A stretch of DNA of 64,000 nucleotides from an uncultured Treponema sp. (GTDB lineage Bacteria > Spirochaetota > Spirochaetia > Treponematales > Treponemataceae), in NCBI GenBank assembly GCA_947166355.1, contig CAMVDX010000005.1:101650-165649 (forward strand), given 5' to 3'. Each line of letters starts with the position of its first letter. Positions within the stretch are counted from its first letter, which is position 1. The position numbers and the translations under genes were made by a program. The notes beneath the pieces are model-generated. The model searched no databases. It saw nothing but the letters and a program-made list of their open reading frames with translations, and had not been told where the DNA came from. This document shows, piece after piece, positions 9,397 to 17,367 of the stretch.

Positions 9397-10377
9397 CTAA
9401 TCAAAAATATTGAACAGCAAATGTGTTCAGTTTTAAACAATGCACAAAATCAAAAACTTCATGAAGTTCTTATTCATTGTTTTTATGAAGTAACTGTTTC
9501 TTCAGGCATAACAAATAACAATCAATCTGTTAAAGATAATTCTTCTCTACTTGAAAACTTTCTAGCAGCAAAACATGTAGAAGGATGTTCTGAACGCTCT
9601 ATAAATTATTATAAATCTACTTTACAGAAAGCAATCGCCATACTTCACAAACCATTTAATCAAATAGAAACCGAAGATTTACGGAAATATCTTTCAGATT
9701 ATCAAAAAATCAACAATGCAAGCAGAATGACAATAGATAATGTAAGGCGAATCCTTTCCACATTCTTTACCTGGCTTGAAGATGAAAACTATATTCTTAA
9801 AAGCCCGGTTCGCCGTATTCATAAAATCAAAACAGCAAAACTTGTAAAAGAAACTTATTCTGATGAAACGCTGGTATTGCTTCGTGATAATTGCAAAACA
9901 GCCCGCGATCTTGCAATTATAGATATGCTAGCCTCTACAGGAATGCGAGTAAGCGAGCTTGTAACTTTGAATCGCCAGGACGTTGATTTTGTAAACCGTG
10001 AATGTGTGGTATTTGGAAAAGGTTCCAAAGAACGACCTGTGTACTTTGATGCGCGAACAAAAATTCATCTTCTAAACTATTTGAACGAGCGCAAAGATAA
10101 TAATCCAGCTCTATTTGTAAGCCTTCTTGAACCGCACAACAGATTACAAATCAGTGGTGTTGAAATAACCCTCCGAAAGCTTGGTCGAAGCCTTAATATC
10201 CAAAAGGTACACCCTCATAAATTCCGTAGAACTCTGGCAACCCAAGCAATAGACAAGGGGATGCCTATAGAACAGGTCCAAAAGCTTCTAGGTCATCAAA
10301 AAATTGATACAACTATGGAATATGCCATGGTTGACCAGCAAAATGTCAAAGTTTCTCATAAAAAATACATTGGTTAG
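9385..10377 (+). CDS. tyrosine recombinase / integrase (XerC/D-like)
   Basis: Complete catalytic set: STGMRVSEL (R), GKGSKERPV (K), HPHKFRRTLAT (HxxR), LLGHQKIDTTMEYAMV (H..Y). Confidence 0.92.
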   Translation: MKEILIKNIEQQMCSVLNNAQNQKLHEVLIHCFYEVTVSSGITNNNQSVKDNSSLLENFLAAKHVEGCSERSINYYKSTLQKAIAILHKPFNQIETEDLRKYLSDYQKINNASRMTIDNVRRILSTFFTWLEDENYILKSPVRRIHKIKTAKLVKETYSDETLVLLRDNCKTARDLAIIDMLASTGMRVSELVTLNRQDVDFVNRECVVFGKGSKERPVYFDARTKIHLLNYLNERKDNNPALFVSLLEPHNRLQISGVEITLRKLGRSLNIQKVHPHKFRRTLATQAIDKGMPIEQVQKLLGHQKIDTTMEYAMVDQQNVKVSHKKYIG

Positions 10378-10418
10378 AGTATGAACATTTTCAAATCCGA
10401 ATTTATAGTGCCAACTAG

Positions 10419-11582
10419 ATGGAGTATAAAATGGAATATCGCTTAACAGATTTATGTGAATTAATAATGGGACAATCTCCGGATTCTTCTAGTTGCAATA
10501 AAGATGGAAAAGGGATTCCTTTTTATCAAGGCAATGCTGATTTTGGAGAGAAAAATCCTACACCAAGGAATTGGTGCTTACAGCCTAAAAAGATTGCCCA
10601 AAAAGACGATATTCTAATTTCTGTTCGAGCTCCTATTGGGGATTTGAATATTGCAAATGAGGATTGCTGTATAGGGCGAGGTGTCGCCGCTATTCGAATG
10701 AAGTCCAAAGAATGTGATAGAGATTATTTATATTTATTTCTTGAAAGCAAATCTAAATATCTACAAGACTGTGGAACAGGTTCAACTTTTACAGCAATAA
10801 ATAAAGGGGTATTAGAGTCATTAAAAGTAAAATGCCCTGAATTAAAGAATCAAACAAGCATTGCGAATGAAATTGAAAATATAAAAGCTGCAATTAAGTA
10901 TAAAAATTCGGAATTAATATGCTTAAATGAGGCTGTACAATCCGAATTTGTCGAGATGTTTGGAGAAGGTAGTTGCAAGCAAATTCCATTTTCTGAATAC
11001 GCAGAAATAATCGATGGTGATCGAGGTAAAAACTATCCAAAAAGCGAAGATTTTTCAGATGATGATTATTGTTTATTTTTAAGCGCTAAGAATGTCACAA
11101 AAAACGGTTTCCTATTTGAAAATAATCAGTTTATTTCAAAAGAAAAAGATGAAATCTTGAGGAAAGGTAAACTAAATAGAGGTGATATTGTAATCACAAC
11201 TAGAGGAACTATAGGTAATATAGCATATTTCGATGATTCAATTCCTTATGAAAATATAAGGATCAATTCAGGAATGGTAATTATTCGTAATAAAGATTTA
11301 GAATTTAATCAAAGATTTTTCTTGGAAGCTTTTAGAAATAAAATTGATGAAATTATTGCAACTCAAGTTACTGGAGCGGCACAACCACAATTGCCAATTC
11401 ATATTATGTCTAAAATAACACTACCTTACCCTGATTTACCTCTTCAGAATAAGTTCGCTGCCTTCGTCGAACAAATCGACAAATCGAAATTTGTATTGCA
11501 ACAACAACTACAATTTATCAAAAAATATGATATAATGACATCTTGGAGAAAAATATGCTTTTATACCACGGTAGCAATGTAG
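10419..11582 (+). CDS. hsdS: second type I specificity subunit, altered C-terminus
   Basis: Two different TRDs with the same conserved regions (EAVQSEFVEMFGE, KFAAFVEQIDKSKFV); C-terminal tail runs into the next gene. Confidence 0.88.
   Translation: MEYKMEYRLTDLCELIMGQSPDSSSCNKDGKGIPFYQGNADFGEKNPTPRNWCLQPKKIAQKDDILISVRAPIGDLNIANEDCCIGRGVAAIRMKSKECDRDYLYLFLESKSKYLQDCGTGSTFTAINKGVLESLKVKCPELKNQTSIANEIENIKAAIKYKNSELICLNEAVQSEFVEMFGEGSCKQIPFSEYAEIIDGDRGKNYPKSEDFSDDDYCLFLSAKNVTKNGFLFENNQFISKEKDEILRKGKLNRGDIVITTRGTIGNIAYFDDSIPYENIRINSGMVIIRNKDLEFNQRFFLEAFRNKIDEIIATQVTGAAQPQLPIHIMSKITLPYPDLPLQNKFAAFVEQIDKSKFVLQQQLQFIKKYDIMTSWRKICFYTTVAM
10939..10966 (+). repeat. hsdS central direct repeat, copy 2 (28 bp)
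   Basis: Identical to 8723-8750. Confidence 0.9.
11462..11494 (+). repeat. hsdS 3' direct repeat, copy 2 (33 bp)
   Basis: Identical to 9240-9272. Confidence 0.9.
11528..11536 (+). promoter_or_regulatory. candidate extended -10 promoter (TGaTATAAT) for the DUF3990-KAP operon
   Basis: tgatataat inside the 3' end of hsdS2, 18 bp before ATG 11555. Confidence 0.5.
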
Positions 11583-12031
11583 AAGTTTCAAATCCTCAAA
11601 TATTGGAATCAGACAGACGCCTAGATTTTGGCAAGGGATTCTACCTTACCTCCAGCTTTGATCAGGCTAAACGCTGGGCCGAATTAACTGTAAAAAGACG
11701 AGGAAGTGGAAAAGAGACTGTTTCAGTTTTTGAGTTTGATGATACCTCTGTTTCAGGCTTAAAGATTCTACGTTTTACTCAGGCCCAAAGAGATTGGCTT
11801 GAGTATGTCACAATGAATCGTAAAAATCAGATTATTCCAAACGACGATTATGATATAGTAATAGGTCCTGTAGCAAACGACAGAACAATGCCAGTTATAA
11901 GTCTTTATTTTGCTGGAATCTATGATATTGAAGAAACGATAAAAAGATTGATGCCGCAAAAATTGTGCGACCAGTATACTTTTAGAACTGAAAACGCGAT
12001 AAAAAAACTAAAATTTCTGGAGGCAAAATAA
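11555..12031 (+). CDS. DUF3990-like protein (possible ADP-ribosyltransferase fold)
   Basis: MLLYHGSNVEVSNPQILESDRRLDFGKGFYLTSSFDQAKRWA; ATG 11555 chosen over TTG 11543, preceded by ggag. Confidence 0.75.
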   Translation: MLLYHGSNVEVSNPQILESDRRLDFGKGFYLTSSFDQAKRWAELTVKRRGSGKETVSVFEFDDTSVSGLKILRFTQAQRDWLEYVTMNRKNQIIPNDDYDIVIGPVANDRTMPVISLYFAGIYDIEETIKRLMPQKLCDQYTFRTENAIKKLKFLEAK

Positions 12032-12277
12032 ATGGGAAAAGAGCTGCCATATATTCTTCAGTTTTATGATAACGAAGTTTCTCTGCTTATAAGCAATAAA
12101 TATGGATATCCAATTATGGATTCCTACAGAAAGTTTTTATTTTCTAAGACCTACCAGATGCTTTGCAATCCTGAACTCGAAATGTGGGAATTTAGTCCTG
12201 CAGGAATTTTTGATATGTGGGAAGCTGAACTTGTTACAGGAGAACCTCGTAATTCCTTGTATTTAAGGAGGGACTAA
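12032..12277 (+). CDS. small hypothetical protein (81 aa) in the DUF3990 cassette
   Basis: ATG directly abuts the previous stop; stop directly abuts the next ATG. Confidence 0.7.
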   Translation: MGKELPYILQFYDNEVSLLISNKYGYPIMDSYRKFLFSKTYQMLCNPELEMWEFSPAGIFDMWEAELVTGEPRNSLYLRRD

Positions 12278-12484
12278 ATGTCAAAAGAAATGGAATTCTT
12301 TACTTTCCTTATGGAGCAATACGCACGCTATAAAAATACAACAGCAGATAAGATTCTTCATAAACTTGATGAATTAAAACTGACTGATTATGTTTTTAAT
12401 ATGTACGAAATGTATCATAGCGAAGCATTGGAAAATGCTTATGCAGATATAGATAAGCTTATTGAAAGTAAGTCAAAATGTTAG
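12278..12484 (+). CDS. DUF3791-like small protein (68 aa)
   Basis: EMEFFTFLMEQYARYKNTTADKILHKLDELKLTDYVFNMYEMYHSEALENAYADIDKLI pattern. Confidence 0.65.
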   Translation: MSKEMEFFTFLMEQYARYKNTTADKILHKLDELKLTDYVFNMYEMYHSEALENAYADIDKLIESKSKC

Positions 12485-13911
12485 CAGAAATAGATATTCT
12501 CAACCGACAAGAATTTATTGATAAAATTATTTCTACAGTTGAATATCATTCAAAAAACAATTTGAAAGCATCTTTTTCTATTCAAGGTGAATGGGGATGT
12601 GGTAAATCTTGGATATTAGATAGAGTTTTTGAAAATCTATATGACATTCAAGATGAACAGATTGCTGGTGGCCGTTATTGTGTTTTCAGATACAATGCAT
12701 GGAAATACGACTATTATGATGAGCCGCTGGTTTCTTTACTAATCAGTCTGAAAGAACAGTTAGAATCAGAAAACTCAATTATCCTTAAAACTCCAGAAGC
12801 CCAGAAAAATTATCAAGCTGTAAAACTGATGATAAAGGAAAAACTCCTAGATACTTTGGATGTAATTCAGAAAAATCCTTTATTTTCGATTATTGATTCT
12901 CAAACTTTTCATATCCCAAGTCTGTTTTGTTTTGGTGCATCTGTTAAAAAGGAATTTGAAAAGTATAAAGATAAGGTAAAAGAAGAAATCAGGCAATATG
13001 ATCCTCATTATGATTTGAATCAGCTGATGAACTCTATGATAAAAGGATTGAATCAGATTTCTTCAGAAAAAACAGTTGTTGTAATTGTAGATGAGTTAGA
13101 CCGATGCTTACCTGAACACGCTATAAAAGTTTTGGAACGAATGCATCATATCAGCCAGAATGTGAACAATATTCAATTTATTTATGGCATTGATAAGACT
13201 CAAATTGAGAATAATGTAGTACAGATTTTTCTTTCCAATAATTCTAATGTTAAAATACAAAGAGAAAGAATTAACCAATATCTTTCAAAGTTTATTACAT
13301 TTGGTCTACATGTTCCAAAAACAAAATATACTGATGCGATTGAAAGGAAATATCCAGACCTATTTGAGACTTTTACTCAGGTAAATGTATGCAATTTTAA
13401 CCTAATTGAAAACATACAATTAATCTCGTCTGCTGTAACTCCAAGAATTCTTGAGCAGGCAATAAGTAAAATTGTTTTAACCAATGGTGTTTTAAATCAA
13501 AATTGCGAAAAATTGGATAATTCAATTCTTGTTTTTGAATTATTTTTCGCGGTTTTGAGAGAAGTTGGAAAAGGTTTAGGTGGCCGTTATTTTAAGAATG
13601 ATTATAATAATCATTCACTCGAGTTGCGAAATACAGATAATGATACATTTAATGATATTTATAACAAATTGATTTTACCAAATCCTGTTATGTATGGTCA
13701 TATACAAAGATCAAAAGATGATTATCCATTATGGACGGACTTTGATAATGGGAATAAAGCAATTTTTCCTTCCGCAATGGTTTTCTATTTCGAAAAAATC
13801 ATGCAATTAAGAAATTTTTATTTTGATGATAAAGAGATACAGAAAGAAATGGAGAACAATGTTGAATATCTAAAACAGTTTATTTCTTATTATGTATCTT
13901 TAGATATGTAA
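12478..13911 (+). CDS. KAP family P-loop NTPase
   Basis: Walker A QGEWGCGKSWILDR, FNAWKYDYYDEPL-like segment (YNAWKYDYYDEPL), Walker B VVVIVDELDRCLPEHAIKVLE; start overlaps the DUF3791-like stop (ATGTTAG). Confidence 0.85.
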   Translation: MLAEIDILNRQEFIDKIISTVEYHSKNNLKASFSIQGEWGCGKSWILDRVFENLYDIQDEQIAGGRYCVFRYNAWKYDYYDEPLVSLLISLKEQLESENSIILKTPEAQKNYQAVKLMIKEKLLDTLDVIQKNPLFSIIDSQTFHIPSLFCFGASVKKEFEKYKDKVKEEIRQYDPHYDLNQLMNSMIKGLNQISSEKTVVVIVDELDRCLPEHAIKVLERMHHISQNVNNIQFIYGIDKTQIENNVVQIFLSNNSNVKIQRERINQYLSKFITFGLHVPKTKYTDAIERKYPDLFETFTQVNVCNFNLIENIQLISSAVTPRILEQAISKIVLTNGVLNQNCEKLDNSILVFELFFAVLREVGKGLGGRYFKNDYNNHSLELRNTDNDTFNDIYNKLILPNPVMYGHIQRSKDDYPLWTDFDNGNKAIFPSAMVFYFEKIMQLRNFYFDDKEIQKEMENNVEYLKQFISYYVSLDM

Positions 13912-13924
13912 TTCCAGAAGTCTG

Positions 13925-13933
13925 TGGTATAAT
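13925..13933 (+). promoter_or_regulatory. candidate extended -10 promoter (TGgTATAAT) upstream of hsdR
   Basis: gtggtataat in the 40-bp gap before ATG 13952. Confidence 0.45.
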
Positions 13934-13951
13934 TATTATGGAGTAGAAACT

Positions 13952-16900
13952 ATGAACTTTGATTACCTGAAATCAAATGCAAAACTAAGTGAGCTTTATA
14001 CACTCTGTAATGAAACTGAAATATTTGCCGTTAATTTTCCAACACCTTCAGCACGTTCTGCTCGCAATGCTTTGGAATGGGTAGTCAAACTTTTTTATCT
14101 GACTAAAAAAGGTAAATATTCAGAAACTTCAACTATATTTGATTTAGTAAACTCCGCTGATTTTACTTCTTATATTGATGAGCCTTTATTAAGCGCAATT
14201 CATTTAATTCGTATGATTGGAAATAGTGCCAGCCATGCAGAAGTTGTATCAAAGAATGAATCATTAAAAGTTCTGGAAGCTCTTCATAATGTTGTAGGAG
14301 AGATTTTAAAATTCTTAGGAATAATAGATTCATATCCTGCTTTTGATAAATCAAAAATTCCATCAGTAAGTCCTGTTACTCCTGAACCTGTTAGCCTTGA
14401 TTCTAATGGGCAGCCAAAGAAAAAATATAAAGTTGTAATTGTTAAAAAAGATTTTGAAGGGTATAAGAAGAAAATTGATACTTCTTCAAAAATGTCTTCA
14501 TCAATTGATTTTTCTGAAGCTGAGACTCGTAAGATTTTTATTGATGCGGCACTTCGAGAAGCCGGCTGGACTGTTTGTCAATCAAAAGGCCTTATAAAAG
14601 CCGGAACTGCAAGTATTGAAATCCCTGTAAAAGGAATGCCTTCTACAAGTGGTGATGGTTTTGCGGATTATGTTCTTTTTGATGATGATAATAAACCACT
14701 CGCAGTCATTGAAGCAAAACGTACATCAAAAGATGTAGATGCCGGAAGTGTTCAGGCACGTCTTTATGCAGATTGCCTAGAGAAAACATATAATGTCCGT
14801 CCTGTAATCTTCTATACTAACGGTTATCAGATTTATATGGTTGATGGCGGATATCCTGCAAGAAGAGTTTTTGGATATTATTCTAAAGAAGAATTACATT
14901 CGCTTATCGTAAAGAGAAAACTTGATAAGATTACAGATAATCGTGTAGACACAAATATTTCTGATCGCCCGTTTATTCAGATGGCATGTACTGCCGTGTG
15001 TGATGCTTATTCTGCAAAACGCCGTAGCGCCTTAAATGTAATGGCTACAGGAACAGGAAAAACTCGTTTTGCAATTTCTCTTGTTGATATCTTAATGCGC
15101 AATGACTGGATAGAACATGTTTTATTCTTGGCAGACAGAAAGGAACTTGTGAGCCAGGCATTTAAAGCTTTTGAAAAACATCTACCGGATTCTTCACGTT
15201 GTGCAATCTATTCAGGTTCCCCAACAGAACTTGATTTGAATGCACGTATTGTTGTTTCAACTTATCCAAGTATTTTAAATCTTATTGATGCTGATGAAAG
15301 AAAATTCGGTGTTGGTCATTTTGATTTAATTATTGTAGATGAGTGTCACCGCTCTGTTTATAACAAATACCTTGCAATCTTAAGATATTTCGATTCGCTG
15401 GTTCTGGGATTAACCGCTACGCCAAAAGACCAGGTTGATGCTGATACTTACACTCTGTTTGGCGTTGATAAAAACAAACCAACTTATGAATACGATTATG
15501 AGACTGCAGTAAAAGAAGGCTTCCTTGTTGATTATACTGTAATTGACAAAACAACAAAGCTTCTAAAAAGAGGTTTAAAGTATTCTGATTTATCTGATTC
15601 AGAAAAATCAGAATATGAAGATGAATTTACAGAAGATGGCGTTATGCCACAGGAAATACCGCACGATGAATTTTACAAAAATATAATAAATCTTCCTACA
15701 ATAGATTTGGTTATCAATACATTGATGACACAAGGCCTTAGAACAAAAGGTGGCGAAGAGCTTGGAAAAACAATTTTGTTTGCAGTGGATCATGAGCATG
15801 CGGTAAAAATTGTTGAGCGCTTTAAGTATTTATATCCAGAAAAAGGAGACACTTACTGTCAGCTGATAGACTATTCTGTTAATTATGCTAGTACTATTAT
15901 TGATGACTTTAAGGTTCCAAATAAAGAGCCTGTAATTGCTGTTAGTGTTGATATGCTTGATACAGGAGTTGATGTGCCTGAAGTTTTAAATCTTGTTTTC
16001 TTTAAGAGAGTACGTTCTCCTATTAAGTTCTGGCAGATGATAGGTCGTGGAACTCGTATCTGTAAAAACTTTGAAGTATTCTCTCCAGATGCTTCTACTT
16101 TTGGAAAACATGAGCAGAGTGAACCTGCAGAACCAGTTGAATGCAAAGATTATGATTCAAAACAAGGCTTCTTTATTTTTGATTTCTGCGACAATTTTTC
16201 ATTCTTCAGCATGAACCCTAAGGGAGTTATTCCAAAGCATACACTTTCAATTACAGAACGAATTTTTAATCTTAAGCTTGATATGGTTGCAGCTCTTCAA
16301 GGAATTGAACATCAGGAAAATCCAGATCATAAAAAGTATTATGACAAATGGCGTAAAGAACTATGGACTTGTGTAAAAGGCTTGAAGCGTCATCTTGTAA
16401 ATGTAAACTGGGAAATTGCTTATGTTGATAGATATTCAAATGAATTTGAATGGTTTGATTTACATAAAATCAAAGTTGCACAAATAAAATCTCAGATTAC
16501 ATATCTTGTTGAAAGTAATGATAGCGATATATATGCAAAGACTTTCGATGCCTGGCTTTTCAATATGGAACTTACTGAAATTTTGGGAGAAAAGGACTAT
16601 AACAAGGCAATCGAAAAGGTAACGACAGTTTGTTATAAGCTCTTGGAAAAAGTTCAGATTCCTCAGATTAATGAAAAAGCTGAAACCCTTGAGAAGATTT
16701 GCTCAACTGAATTCTGGCAGGAAAGAAGTCTTGATAAATTGGAGTTTGTAAGAACTGAAGTTCGCGATTTAATGAAATTCCTTGTTGAAGAAAAACCACC
16801 AATCAAAGTAACAAACTTTGAAGATGAATTGGTTGATAAAAAAGATTCTGGTGGCCATGTAACTCCAAGTATCAAAAATTATAAGCAGCGAGTTTTAGAT

Positions 16901-17323
16901 TATCTGGCTGAAAACGATGATTCTGCTGTTATCTGGAAAATTAAGAATCTTGTTCCTATCACAGAAAATGATGTAGAAAAGTTACAGCAGATTCTATGTG
17001 AAGAATTGGGTACTCCAGATGAATATGAAGAATTGGCAAAAGGCGCACCTCTTGCAGTATTCGTTCGTAAGATAGTTGGTCTTGAAGTTGAAGCAGTAAA
17101 TAAGATTTTTAGTGATTACTTGTCAAAATACAATTTTAATTCTGCACAGGAAGAATTCTTGCATCAAATTGTTACTTATGTATTGCAAAATGGTGATATT
17201 GTCCCAGCAAATATTATTTCAAACGCACCATTTAATAATCTGGATTACACAGAAATCTTTGATGATAATTCTGATGCAGTGTTTGAATTGATTGATGTAC
17301 TACATGGAGCAATTGCGGCATAA
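13952..17323 (+). CDS. hsdR: type I restriction endonuclease, motor/nuclease subunit with N-terminal DUF4145-like domain
   Basis: PLAVIEAKRTSKD nuclease motif, MATGTGKTRFA Walker A, DECHRS Walker B, IGRGTRICKNF helicase motif. Confidence 0.93.
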   Translation: MNFDYLKSNAKLSELYTLCNETEIFAVNFPTPSARSARNALEWVVKLFYLTKKGKYSETSTIFDLVNSADFTSYIDEPLLSAIHLIRMIGNSASHAEVVSKNESLKVLEALHNVVGEILKFLGIIDSYPAFDKSKIPSVSPVTPEPVSLDSNGQPKKKYKVVIVKKDFEGYKKKIDTSSKMSSSIDFSEAETRKIFIDAALREAGWTVCQSKGLIKAGTASIEIPVKGMPSTSGDGFADYVLFDDDNKPLAVIEAKRTSKDVDAGSVQARLYADCLEKTYNVRPVIFYTNGYQIYMVDGGYPARRVFGYYSKEELHSLIVKRKLDKITDNRVDTNISDRPFIQMACTAVCDAYSAKRRSALNVMATGTGKTRFAISLVDILMRNDWIEHVLFLADRKELVSQAFKAFEKHLPDSSRCAIYSGSPTELDLNARIVVSTYPSILNLIDADERKFGVGHFDLIIVDECHRSVYNKYLAILRYFDSLVLGLTATPKDQVDADTYTLFGVDKNKPTYEYDYETAVKEGFLVDYTVIDKTTKLLKRGLKYSDLSDSEKSEYEDEFTEDGVMPQEIPHDEFYKNIINLPTIDLVINTLMTQGLRTKGGEELGKTILFAVDHEHAVKIVERFKYLYPEKGDTYCQLIDYSVNYASTIIDDFKVPNKEPVIAVSVDMLDTGVDVPEVLNLVFFKRVRSPIKFWQMIGRGTRICKNFEVFSPDASTFGKHEQSEPAEPVECKDYDSKQGFFIFDFCDNFSFFSMNPKGVIPKHTLSITERIFNLKLDMVAALQGIEHQENPDHKKYYDKWRKELWTCVKGLKRHLVNVNWEIAYVDRYSNEFEWFDLHKIKVAQIKSQITYLVESNDSDIYAKTFDAWLFNMELTEILGEKDYNKAIEKVTTVCYKLLEKVQIPQINEKAETLEKICSTEFWQERSLDKLEFVRTEVRDLMKFLVEEKPPIKVTNFEDELVDKKDSGGHVTPSIKNYKQRVLDYLAENDDSAVIWKIKNLVPITENDVEKLQQILCEELGTPDEYEELAKGAPLAVFVRKIVGLEVEAVNKIFSDYLSKYNFNSAQEEFLHQIVTYVLQNGDIVPANIISNAPFNNLDYTEIFDDNSDAVFELIDVLHGAIAA

Positions 17324-17367
17324 TAATTTATAAGTTTTATCTCACAGGGGGAGTTCCCCTCACTCTT

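Noticed and set aside
8723-11494. hsdS repeats as ordinary coding conservation only
   Set aside because: Identity is perfect at nucleotide level over 28 and 33 bp while adjacent bases diverge at once; recombination or recent exchange is more likely, though coding constraint contributes.
11543-11554. TTG start for the DUF3990-like ORF
   Set aside because: ATG at 11555 has ggag at a proper distance and gives the family-like N-terminus MLLYHGS.
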